Shown in pieces: positions 18,254 through 26,384 of a DNA stretch of 64,000 bases (its first letter is position 1; every line of letters starts with the position of its first letter). The stretch comes from Streptomyces sp. ISL-10 (GTDB taxonomy: Bacteria > Actinomycetota > Actinomycetes > Streptomycetales > Streptomycetaceae). The translations under genes were made by a program, and so were the position numbers. A model generated the notes under the pieces. That model had not been told where the DNA came from, made no database searches, and saw only the letters and a list, made by a program, of their open reading frames with translations. The DNA is taken from positions 1-64,000 of the forward strand of contig NZ_JAGGOJ010000003.1 of NCBI RefSeq assembly GCF_018614575.1, in the 5' to 3' direction.

Positions 18254-19752
18254 ACGACCGTCCGAACCATGACCCGCGCCTCAGCGACCGCGAACGCTAC
18301 GAGCAGTTGGCGGCTTTACTCAGTGACATCGAGCTGAAGGGCATCGTCGCCGTCGGCGACCGATTGGTCGAAGCCGTCGGAGGCTCCGACCGGCTGCCCG
18401 AACGCAAAGTGATGGTGGCTTACGGAGGCGGCAAGGACAGCACCTACGTGGTGGCCTTCGTCCGGGCTGTACAGCTGCACCTCCAGCTCACCCACGGCCA
18501 CACGTTCGTCATGCGCGTCGCCAACATGCGGCATGCCGGCGTACCGCTCGCCGTGATGGAGAACATCCACAGGGTGTACGACGCCCTGGGCCTGCTCGAC
18601 GACGAGCGGGCCGAACTGCTCACCATCGACCACACGGAGATCCGCCGGTTCCGCGTCGACCTCCCGCTGCCGAAGCGTCTGGTCGACCTCAACCGACTCG
18701 ACGTGCTGATGAACGGTCACCGGTCGGCAGGGGACGGCCGGCCGACCTTCTGCAACAGCTGCAACCTGGCGGTGGCCGATTTCTACGGCCGTGCCGCCTG
18801 GTGGCAGGACGGTGTCGACGTGATCATGACCGGCGACTCCCGACGCGAGCAGGCGCTCTACTCCGCCTGGATCCTGCGCCTTGCCAAGGCAAGCGGCATC
18901 GATGTGGACGAATGCCGCCGGATGGGCTTCCAGGGATTGCTGACGGCGCTGCGCGGCATCGGTGACGCGTACTTCCGGGAGCTTTTCGGCGCCGACCGCG
19001 AGGCCGAGGTGGCCGAGCGCTCCGTTTCCACCGGAGACCGCTCGATGCAGCCCGAGTTCGTCTCGATCTACGACATGGTCAGCTACCGCGTCCACGACCA
19101 CTGGGATCTGATCGTCGACTTCCTCGGCTTCCAGTTCGACGACCTCGCCTTCAGCTTCACCGAGTCGGACTGTGCCAATCCGACCCTGATGGCCCATCTG
19201 CGGGGTCTTCGCGCCGAGTACGTGGAGGGCCGCAGCTACGAGGCGGGCATCGGCGAGTACCTGGAGCTCGCGGAGACGATGATGCGCAAGAAGGAGATGC
19301 CTGAAAATCTCATCCGGCTCGCGCTGAGCCGCTACGACTCGCCGGCGAAACAGGTCGAGCGACGAGAACTGGCCGCAGCCTACGCGCGCGACGTGTTCGG
19401 CCTGAGCGAGGCCGCCCTCACCGCGATGGTGTTCTCTCCCTTCACGAACGAGGGCGCCCGCTTGCAGGCCTTCGTCGAGGCCTGCCATCCGGAGATGGCC
19501 GGCAGGACTGCCGACCTGCACGCGGCGCTGCGCGGCGACGCGGGCACCGACAAGGCGGCCGGGTGGCTGGAGACCGTCTCCGCGCTCTCCATGACCGATC
19601 TGCGCACGCTCTACCGCAGCACGCTGGTGGACTTCGGCGCGCAGGCGTCGCTGATGTCGCGGGTACGTGCCGGCGACCCGCACAAGGCCCAGGTGAAGAC
19701 GGTTGATCCGGGCACCGGACTGCCCGTCCTCGAACTGATATCAGGTCGGTGA
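18250..19752 (+). CDS. PP-loop ATP pyrophosphatase-type enzyme with CxxC
   Basis: 500 residues from GTG 18250. The PP-loop YGGGKDST (residues 58-65) is the ATP-binding signature of N-type ATP pyrophosphatases. FCNSCN (Cys168, Cys171) could bind metal or carry a persulfide as in tRNA-thiolating relatives. The C-terminal about 300 residues are helical and unlike TilS/TtcA. Such enzymes adenylate a carbonyl or carboxyl and then add ammonia or sulfur. The gene sits between the mutase S and E genes. A TTA Leu codon at 18316-18318 (residue 23) predicts bldA dependence. The exact reaction is unknown. Confidence 0.75.
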   Translation: MNDRPNHDPRLSDRERYEQLAALLSDIELKGIVAVGDRLVEAVGGSDRLPERKVMVAYGGGKDSTYVVAFVRAVQLHLQLTHGHTFVMRVANMRHAGVPLAVMENIHRVYDALGLLDDERAELLTIDHTEIRRFRVDLPLPKRLVDLNRLDVLMNGHRSAGDGRPTFCNSCNLAVADFYGRAAWWQDGVDVIMTGDSRREQALYSAWILRLAKASGIDVDECRRMGFQGLLTALRGIGDAYFRELFGADREAEVAERSVSTGDRSMQPEFVSIYDMVSYRVHDHWDLIVDFLGFQFDDLAFSFTESDCANPTLMAHLRGLRAEYVEGRSYEAGIGEYLELAETMMRKKEMPENLIRLALSRYDSPAKQVERRELAAAYARDVFGLSEAALTAMVFSPFTNEGARLQAFVEACHPEMAGRTADLHAALRGDAGTDKAAGWLETVSALSMTDLRTLYRSTLVDFGAQASLMSRVRAGDPHKAQVKTVDPGTGLPVLELISGR

Positions 19753-19753
19753 C

Positions 19754-21010
19754 ATGGCCGGACACTTTGACCGGTTGGTGGCCCAGAGCCGCGAGCAGGG
19801 CACGGTGGTGGTACAGCCGAGGATGGGCTTCGGCAGTCTCCGGGCGATGCGGGACGGTCTGTCCCAGGTCGCTTCGCTCGGACTGCCGACCGTCGGCACG
19901 CTCACGCTCGACAGCTACACCCGAGTCGGCGACTACACCACACCCCTGGAGCGGCTGAGCGCGGGCGAGGAACTGAACGGGTACCCGCTGGTCTCCCACC
20001 CGGCCGAGGCGACCCGGACCCTGCTTGAGGGCCTCCACGGCCCGGGGTTCCCCGTCCAGGTACGACACGGCACCGCACTTCCACTTCGCGTCTTCCAGAA
20101 GCTGGTCGAGGTCGGTCTCGATGCCACCGAGGGCGGCCCGGTCTCCTACTGTCTCCCCTACAGTCGGCTGCCGCTCGCCCAGGCGGTCGAGGCCTGGGCG
20201 GAGGCCACCCGGTTCCTGGCCGGCGAGACCGAGTACGGCCACATCGAGAGCTTCGGCGGGTGCCTGCTCGGCCAGCTCTGCCCGCCCTCGCTCCTGGTGG
20301 CCACCGCGGTGCTGGAGGGCTGTTTCTTCCGACAGCACGGGCTGCGCCACATCTCGCTGAGCTTCGCCCAGGGGGTACTCGCCGAGCAGGACCGCGGCGC
20401 CCTCCGGGCGTTGCGCACGCTTGCCGCCGAGCACCTGCCCAGGATGAGCTGGCACGTCGTGCTGTACACCTACATGGGCCTGTTTCCCAAGACGCCGGAC
20501 GGCGCCTCCGCCTTGATCCGCGAGAGCGGCCGGCTCGCCCGCGACACCGGGTGCGAGCGGATGATCGTGAAAACGGTCTCCGAGGCGTGGCAGATTCCGA
20601 CTGTTGCGGAGAACCTTGCCGCGCTGCGGATGTCCGCAGAGGCGTCGAGCGGGACGCCGGCCGTGCCGACCGGGCTGGAGAACGCCTTCTACGACGAGGT
20701 GCTGGCGGAGGCTCGGATCCTCGTGGAAACGGTGCTCGGTCTTGATCCTGATGTCGGCACCGCCCTGACGAAGGCGTTCGAACGGGGAATTCTCGACATC
20801 CCGTTCGGCCTGCACCCGGACAACGCGGGCGCGGTGACCAGTGTCATCGACGGCCGTGGCGCTCTGACCTGGGGATCGCGCGGCAACTTGCCGCTGCCCG
20901 GTACCTCCGAGGATGCCGGATTCGACGACTTCGGTTCCGACCGTCTCCACGCAATGCTCAATCACGTCGCCAACCGCTACGACCGCGCTGCGGCGCTGGC
21001 CGAGACGTGA
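19754..21010 (+). CDS. Glutamate/methylaspartate mutase E (catalytic) subunit
   Basis: 418 residues; the TIM-barrel E subunit of adenosylcobalamin-dependent glutamate mutase. Recognisable parts are VVVQPRMGFGSLRAM, GTLTLDSYTRVGDY, LNGYPLVSH (family GYP/HP region), VQVRHGTALPLRVF (Arg-containing substrate loop) and GGPVSYCLPYSRLPLAQAV. It is somewhat shorter than the clostridial protein (about 480). With the S subunit it would produce 3-methylaspartate, a known building block of actinomycete lipopeptides and macrolactams. The E and S genes, usually adjacent, are split here by two ligase-type genes. Confidence 0.87.
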   Translation: MAGHFDRLVAQSREQGTVVVQPRMGFGSLRAMRDGLSQVASLGLPTVGTLTLDSYTRVGDYTTPLERLSAGEELNGYPLVSHPAEATRTLLEGLHGPGFPVQVRHGTALPLRVFQKLVEVGLDATEGGPVSYCLPYSRLPLAQAVEAWAEATRFLAGETEYGHIESFGGCLLGQLCPPSLLVATAVLEGCFFRQHGLRHISLSFAQGVLAEQDRGALRALRTLAAEHLPRMSWHVVLYTYMGLFPKTPDGASALIRESGRLARDTGCERMIVKTVSEAWQIPTVAENLAALRMSAEASSGTPAVPTGLENAFYDEVLAEARILVETVLGLDPDVGTALTKAFERGILDIPFGLHPDNAGAVTSVIDGRGALTWGSRGNLPLPGTSEDAGFDDFGSDRLHAMLNHVANRYDRAAALAET

Positions 21011-22299
21011 CTCAACCGCTCATTCCCTATCAGTTGGCGAGACGAACACCAGTGACTCAAGAAGTACCCGACCAGCCTGTCGTCGTGATGGTGGACGCGT
21101 TCTCCAGCGGAGCCCTGCTGGCGCACCAGGCTGCCGGCCGCTACCGCCTCATCCACGTCCGATCGCGCCGCGAGGTTCCGGCAACCTTTGCCGCCAGCCT
21201 GCCGGCCGGGCTGTTCGATGAGGACCTCACCTACCCGGGCGATGCCGAGGACGTGCTGCGTCGTCTCGCCAAGGCTGGTCCAGCCGCCGTCATCTCGGCG
21301 AGCGAGTTCGGTGTGGAGACCGCCGACGAGATCGCCGCGGCGCTGGGTCTGCGGGGGAACGACCCGGCGCTTTCGGCCGCCCGGCGGGACAAGGCCCTGA
21401 TGATGGAGGCGCTGGCGGCGGCGGGCGTACGCACGCCCCGCCAGCTGCAGGGGACGGACCCGGGCAAGCTGTCGGCCTGGCGGCGTGAGCAGGGGCTCCA
21501 CAGGATCGTCGTCAAGCCGCTGGACAGTGCCGGTTCGGAGGACGTCTTCACCTGCGACACCGACCAAGAGGTGAAGGATGCTGTCGAGGCCATAGTCGGC
21601 AAGACCAACCTCATGCTGCGAGAGAACAAGGCCGTCCTGGGACAGGAGTACCTGGCAGGCGACGAGTACATCATCAACTCGGTCAGCCGGGACGGCACGC
21701 ACCGGTTCACCGACGTCTGGATCAGCCGCAAGGCCGTGGTGGACGAGCAGCGGAAGATCTACGACTACGAGGATCTGCTGGCGCCGGGTGACCCGCGCCT
21801 AGAGGAGATCCTGCCGTACGTCTGCGACGTCCTCGGAGCACTCGGCATCGACAACGGCCCGGCCCACACCGAATTGATCCTCACGTCGGATGGTCCCGTG
21901 CTGCTGGAAACGGGTGCCCGGATCTCCGGACTCGCCAACCCTCCCGCCCTGCAGCGGTGCACCGGTGCCGACCAGGTGACCCTGACACTGGACTGTCACA
22001 CCGCCGACGCGCCCGAGCTGACCGGTCGCCCGCTGCGCTACACGCGGCAGGAGTCGGCGCGCTGCGTAAACCTCATCGCCCACCGATCGGTTCCGTTGCC
22101 GGAGCAGGCCATCCGGGAGGCGTTGGAGAAGCTCCCGGCGTTCGAGAGCGTCCGTTTCCGCAAGGGTGACGGCGCGCTCACCGGGCGAACTGTCGACCTC
22201 AATTCCTCTCCCGGCGCGGTCTTCCTCGTGCACCGCGACGACGCCGAGATCGAACGCGCCTACCGGGCGCTGCGCGCGATGGAGCACGAGCTCCTCTGA
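21007..22299 (+). CDS. ATP-grasp ligase (2)
   Basis: 430 residues from GTG 21007 (overlap GTGA); GTG 21052 is an alternative. ATP-grasp features: ALGLRGNDPALSAARRDKALM, HRIVVKPLDSAGSEDVF, EYLAGDEYIINSVSRDG, DNGPAHTELILT and LLETGARISG. This resembles L-amino-acid ligases and biotin-carboxylase-like antibiotic ligases that make dipeptides. Together with the first ATP-grasp it provides two amide-bond-forming steps, enough for a tripeptide-like or doubly acylated product. Confidence 0.85.
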   Translation: MTQPLIPYQLARRTPVTQEVPDQPVVVMVDAFSSGALLAHQAAGRYRLIHVRSRREVPATFAASLPAGLFDEDLTYPGDAEDVLRRLAKAGPAAVISASEFGVETADEIAAALGLRGNDPALSAARRDKALMMEALAAAGVRTPRQLQGTDPGKLSAWRREQGLHRIVVKPLDSAGSEDVFTCDTDQEVKDAVEAIVGKTNLMLRENKAVLGQEYLAGDEYIINSVSRDGTHRFTDVWISRKAVVDEQRKIYDYEDLLAPGDPRLEEILPYVCDVLGALGIDNGPAHTELILTSDGPVLLETGARISGLANPPALQRCTGADQVTLTLDCHTADAPELTGRPLRYTRQESARCVNLIAHRSVPLPEQAIREALEKLPAFESVRFRKGDGALTGRTVDLNSSPGAVFLVHRDDAEIERAYRALRAMEHELL

Positions 22300-22348
22300 G
22301 TTTCGTACGCCCGTTGCGGTACCCAACCTATGAAACGCGGTGAGTCAC

Positions 22349-22844
22349 ATGCCCGTCACTTCCCAGCAGTTCCGCGAGATCTTCGGCTCTTTCCCGACTG
22401 CCGTCGCCGTCATCACAGCGATGGACGAGGACGGCGAGCCCCGCGGATTCACCTGCAACACCGTATGCGCCGTCTCCGCTTCGCCGCCGTTGCTGCTGAT
22501 CGGGGTGGACAAGAAGTCCCAGACCCTTCCCGCGATCCGGGCCTCCCGTTCCTTCGCGGTGAACTTCCTCGCCGCTTCGGGTGCCGAGGCATCGCAGGTC
22601 TTCGCGGGCAAGGGACACGACAAGTTCGCCGGCTTCGGCTGGGAGCCCTCCCCGGTGGCGGAGGGTGCTCCCGTGTTGACCGATGTCGCGCTGGCCGTCG
22701 CCGAGTGCCGTACGGAGCAGATGATCGAGGCCGGCGACCACTGGCTGATCATCGCGCGGGTCGACGGCGGGACCGTTTTCCCTCGCGACCCACTGCTGTA
22801 CTGCCAGGGCCTACGGCACCTGGCCCCTGCCGGCCGCCGCGTAA
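22349..22844 (+). CDS. Flavin reductase (NAD(P)H:FMN), apparent frameshift near the C terminus
   Basis: About 165 residues of the HpaC/flavin-reductase-like split-barrel family: FREIFGSFPTAVAVITAMDEDG, GFTCNTVCAVSASPPLLLIG, SRSFAVNFLA and IARVDGG. It should supply FMNH2 to the luciferase-like monooxygenase at the operon start. The family ends in a YCQ(G)xYGTW motif. Here DPLLYCQG is followed in frame by an alien tail, while AYGTWPLPAAA-stop lies one frame over, ending at 22844. One missing base in the GGG run at about 22806-22809 explains this. The uncorrected frame would run into the convergent gene to 23089. ATG 22349 is the likely start; GTG 22340 is an alternative. Confidence 0.8.
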
Positions 22845-22850
22845 GCCGCT

Positions 22851-22900
22851 CCCGCTGGTCGTGCCGGGCCCGTTGTCGTCGGGCCTGGCACACCAGCGGG
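22851..22900. terminator. Bidirectional hairpin between convergent operons
   Basis: CCCGCTGG...CCGGGCCCG pairs with CGGGCCTGGCACACCAGCGGG over about 20 positions with one bulge. It lies between the flavin reductase and the 2-hydroxyacid dehydrogenase genes. Confidence 0.85.
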
Positions 22901-22902
22901 AT

Positions 22903-23940
22903 TCACCGGACCGGGTCCGGTGCGGTCACCCTCCCGACCAGTCCGTGCGTGCGCCCGTCCAGTGCGGCGCCGACCAGTTCCGCGACTCGTCGCCGGCTGC
23001 TTGCCTCCGCTTCGGCTGACAGGAACGCCCGGTGGCTGGTCACGACCACTGAAGGGTGCGCCAGGACCGGGTGCCAACGGGGGTCCTGATGCGGGTTCTC
23101 GGGTGAGAAGACGTCCAGGCCGGCTCCGGCGATCCAGCCCTCCCGAAGGGCCCGGTGCAGGCCTTCCGGCTCCACGAGGCGTCCTCGGGCCGCGTTGACC
23201 AGGTAGGAGCCGGGCTTCATCCGGCTCAGGGCTGACTCGTCGAGCAGCTCGTCGGTCTCCGGGTTCAGGGGGCAGTGCAGGGTCACCATGTCGGACTGCG
23301 CGAGCAACTCCTCCAGGGTGTCGACGGACCGGGCTCCGTAGCCTTCCGCGAGGTCTCGGCCCACGTACGGGTCGTGTACCAGGACTTGCCCGTAGAAGGC
23401 GCCCAGCCGTCGGGCCACGGCGCGGCCGATCCGGCCGAAGCCGACGATGCCGAGGGTGCGGCGGTTGGTCCGGTGGGGCGTGCCGCCGGCGTAGATGTCG
23501 AACTTTCCGCCGACCAGGGTCTGGTGTTGCGGGACCAGCTGTCGCTCCAGGGCGAGCGCCAGGGCGGACGTGTGGGTGGACACCTCGTCCACGCAATAGT
23601 CGGGGACGTTGTATGCGGGCAGTCCGCGCTGCGCCAGTAGATCGGTGTTGAGGTTGTCGACGCCCACCCCCTGCCGGACCACCGAGCGCAGGCTTTCACC
23701 GGCCGCGTCGAGGAGCTCTTCGGTGACCTGCGTGCGGTAGACCACGAGGACGTCGCACCCGGCTGCCCTCTCGAGCATCTCCTGGCTGGTGATTTGGTAG
23801 CGCCCGTCCCGATGGGGCCCGAAGCGCAGCTCCACGTCCTGGCCGAGGACTTCGCGCTCCACCGTGGCCAGCGATACGTCGAGGCGTCCCTCTTCGACGA
23901 GCCACGGCGGGTCGGTGTAAAGCACTCGGGGTCGGGTCAC
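22903..23940 (-). CDS. D-2-hydroxyacid dehydrogenase (PhpE-like), phosphonate operon
   Basis: 345 residues from GTG 23940 after GGAGGC. NAD-binding GIVGFGRIGRAVARRLGAF and the catalytic set Arg (AARGRLVEP), Glu (DVFSPENPH) and His (VVTSHRAFLS) are intact. Similar dehydrogenases occur in phosphinothricin-type clusters and act on hydroxyalkyl-phosphonates or phosphonate keto acids. It is the last gene of the phosphonate operon, 45 bp after the alcohol dehydrogenase. A role oxidising or reducing a phosphonate alcohol or keto acid is inferred. Confidence 0.82.
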   Translation of the reverse strand: MTRPRVLYTDPPWLVEEGRLDVSLATVEREVLGQDVELRFGPHRDGRYQITSQEMLERAAGCDVLVVYRTQVTEELLDAAGESLRSVVRQGVGVDNLNTDLLAQRGLPAYNVPDYCVDEVSTHTSALALALERQLVPQHQTLVGGKFDIYAGGTPHRTNRRTLGIVGFGRIGRAVARRLGAFYGQVLVHDPYVGRDLAEGYGARSVDTLEELLAQSDMVTLHCPLNPETDELLDESALSRMKPGSYLVNAARGRLVEPEGLHRALREGWIAGAGLDVFSPENPHQDPRWHPVLAHPSVVVTSHRAFLSAEAEASSRRRVAELVGAALDGRTHGLVGRVTAPDPVR

Positions 23941-23985
23941 AGGGATGCCTCCTTGGCGGCGGAAAGAGTCGGGTTCGACCAGGGA

Positions 23986-25260
23986 TCAGACGAGAAAGCG
24001 AAGAATGTCTTCCTCGGTGAGGACGCACGGGTTGTTCCATGCCCTCGTCGAGGAGAGCGCCGCGGTCAGCGGCTGCTTCCAGGTGTCTGCTGGAAGTGAC
24101 AGCTCGTGCAGCGCGACCGGCTGCCCTGCTGCGCCCAGGAGCCGCCGCACCAGCTGTTCCACGCTGCCACCGGTGCTCTCGCAGGAGAGGTTCTGCGCGA
24201 CCTCGACTCGCCGCCTCACTGCCGCGGCTCCATCGGGGTGCCGGCATTCACTCTCGTCCAACGCCGCGTGACGGCCCAGGAGCCAGTCCAGGTGGAGTGC
24301 GACGGCGGTTCCATGGGCCAGACCCAGGCGCGCGGTCAGTTCGTACGACAACGCGTGGGCCGAGGTGGTCCTGGTGAGGTCGATGGCAGTGCCGGCCAGC
24401 GCGGCTCCGTGCGCCATGTCGGCGCGCACCTTCGGGTCCGCGAAGGATCCCGTGTCGGCAGCACGGGCGAGCGCGGGCAGCAGCCGTTCCAGGGCTTCCA
24501 CGGCCAGCGTGCGGGATGCCTCGTCTGCCGATACCGACCAGTGCGACTCGATGGCCTGCGCCAGCGCGTCCAGGCCGCCGGCGATGGACTCCGGCCGGGG
24601 CAGCGAGGAGGTGAGCGCCGGATCGACCAGTACCAAGTCGGCCCGAACCGCAGGGAGGTCCAGGGAGTGCTTGCGGCCGTCGACGTACACGGTGGCGAAT
24701 CTGGTCATCTCGCTGCCGGATCCGGCGGTGGTGGGCAGCAGTACGAGCGCGGTTCGACGCGGCTCGGTGATCAGCTCCGGCTGCCGGAGACAGTCGAGTG
24801 GGTCGGCCACGGGCTGGGCGCTCAGCACGGCGACCGCCTTGGCCACGTCCAGGCTGCTGCCGCCGCCGATCCCGACCACCACGTCCGGGCGGAACCTGCG
24901 GGCCATGGCCACGCCTTCCCGCACCTGCCCGATGTCCGGGTTGGGCCGCACACCGTCGAAGTGCGAGATCCGGTAGCGGCGCGCCCACCGGTCGACCAGG
25001 GTTGCGGCACCGGAGCGCAGGTATGACGTGCGGCCGTGCACGAGCAGCACCCGACGACCGCCGAGTGCCTCGACCGCTCCGCCGAGCCGGCCGGCCGCGC
25101 CCTCCCCCAGATAGGCGGCGGAATGGCCGGCCAGCGGCTGCAGATCCGCATACAGAGACGGTGAGGGCGCGCCCACCACTTGCTCCGTCAGGCGTCCGCA
25201 AGCCCGCGGACGCGGTTGGAGCCGGTCGTGGTCGTGGAGGGCGGGTGAGGACACACCCAT
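23986..25260 (-). CDS. Fe-dependent alcohol dehydrogenase, phosphonoacetaldehyde reductase (PhpC-like)
   Basis: 424 residues of the iron-containing (group III) alcohol dehydrogenase family: VVGIGGGSSLDVAKAVA (nucleotide loop), LPTTAGSGSEMTRFA, and metal ligands in GGLDALAQAIESH, SAHALSYELT and GLAHGTAVALH. In phosphonate clusters the enzyme next to Ppd reduces phosphonoacetaldehyde to 2-hydroxyethylphosphonate, pulling the unfavourable PEP mutase step. Its start overlaps the Ppd stop (TGATG). Gene order PepM-Ppd-ADH strongly supports this role. Confidence 0.87.
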   Translation of the reverse strand: MGVSSPALHDHDRLQPRPRACGRLTEQVVGAPSPSLYADLQPLAGHSAAYLGEGAAGRLGGAVEALGGRRVLLVHGRTSYLRSGAATLVDRWARRYRISHFDGVRPNPDIGQVREGVAMARRFRPDVVVGIGGGSSLDVAKAVAVLSAQPVADPLDCLRQPELITEPRRTALVLLPTTAGSGSEMTRFATVYVDGRKHSLDLPAVRADLVLVDPALTSSLPRPESIAGGLDALAQAIESHWSVSADEASRTLAVEALERLLPALARAADTGSFADPKVRADMAHGAALAGTAIDLTRTTSAHALSYELTARLGLAHGTAVALHLDWLLGRHAALDESECRHPDGAAAVRRRVEVAQNLSCESTGGSVEQLVRRLLGAAGQPVALHELSLPADTWKQPLTAALSSTRAWNNPCVLTEEDILRFLV

Positions 25261-26384
25261 CAGTGGTTCTCCCGGCCTTCGGCGAGGCCACGCCCGAACC
25301 GGGTCGCGATCTCGGTCACGGAGAGCGCACTGGAGGCCCGCTCACCGGCGGAGCCGCCGACACGGCCGTCCACCACCAGCAGTGCCGGTCCACCGGCGTC
25401 CAGAGCTGCGCGGACAGCGGAGGGAAGCCGCTCCACCGACGAGACCCGGTCGACGTAGCGGTAGCCCGTGCCCCGGGCCACCTCGTCGAACCGGACCGCC
25501 GGCGAACTCGTCGGCTGACCGCCCGTCGATTCGTAGGCGCCGTTGTCGAAGACGATGTGGACCAGGTTCGCGGGAGCATGGTGCCCGATCGTGGCAAAGG
25601 CGCCCATGTGCATCAGCGCCGCGCCGTCGCCATCCAAGACCACGAATCTCTCCGCCGGCCGGCTCAGGGCGGCCCCGAGCGCGATGGCGGACGCGTGGCC
25701 CATGGACCCCTGCATGTAGAAGTTGCGCGCCCGGTCGCCACGGTTGTACAGGGCGCGGGAGAGGTAGCCGGTGGTCGCCAGCAGGTGCTCTCCCCGCACT
25801 TCCGCGAGCACGGCATTCACGAGGTCGTCACGGTTGGGGCGGGCCCGGTCCGGGAGATCCGCTGCCGCAGTCGCCGCGGGGTTGTCCTTCAGGGCTCCCT
25901 TGGCAAGCAGGACGAAGACCGGCCGGCCTGATTCCAGCACCGGTCGGGCCTCCTCGAGCACCGTGTCCAGTGCGGGCCCGCCTGTCCGCAGCATCCAGTG
26001 CGGCAGCTCCAGCGAGTCCAGCCATTGGGGCACGACCTTGCCCATCCAGTGGTGCTGCGGCTCTCCGGCACCCGCCGTCGGCCAGCCGCGCATGCTCACA
26101 AGGACCAGCACCGGGATCCGGTACGGGAGCACGAGCGAGGTGAGCGGATTGACCAGGTTGCCGAAGCCCGAGTTCTGGGCCAGGACCGCGCTGGGCTCGC
26201 CCGACAGCCGTGCCCCTGCGGCGACGGCCAGCGCGGAACCCTCGTTCGCCGCCGGCACGTACCGAATGCGGGGGTGGTCCTGGAGCAGTTGGATCGGCTC
26301 CGCGAAGTAGGAGCAGGGCACGCCGGAAACCAGGCTCACGCCCGCCTGCTCCAGTGCGGAAACGAAGTGCGGCGCTGACGTCAT
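25260..26384 (-). CDS. ppd: Phosphonopyruvate decarboxylase
   Basis: 374 residues; TPP-dependent decarboxylation of phosphonopyruvate to phosphonoacetaldehyde, making phosphonate synthesis irreversible. VPAANEGSALAVAAGA holds the cofactor-activating Glu. GDGAALMHMGAFATIG...NGAYESTGG is the TPP/Mg2+ GDG-N motif. HHWMGKVV and LVSGVPCSYF are typical of Ppd. ATG 26384 overlaps the PEP mutase stop. Confidence 0.95.
   Translation of the reverse strand: MTSAPHFVSALEQAGVSLVSGVPCSYFAEPIQLLQDHPRIRYVPAANEGSALAVAAGARLSGEPSAVLAQNSGFGNLVNPLTSLVLPYRIPVLVLVSMRGWPTAGAGEPQHHWMGKVVPQWLDSLELPHWMLRTGGPALDTVLEEARPVLESGRPVFVLLAKGALKDNPAATAAADLPDRARPNRDDLVNAVLAEVRGEHLLATTGYLSRALYNRGDRARNFYMQGSMGHASAIALGAALSRPAERFVVLDGDGAALMHMGAFATIGHHAPANLVHIVFDNGAYESTGGQPTSSPAVRFDEVARGTGYRYVDRVSSVERLPSAVRAALDAGGPALLVVDGRVGGSAGERASSALSVTEIATRFGRGLAEGRENH

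Noticed and set aside
23000..23090. C-terminal extension of the flavin reductase to 23089
   Set aside because: The tail is Arg/Ser-rich, antisense to the 2-hydroxyacid dehydrogenase and beyond a terminator; a frameshift is the simpler explanation.
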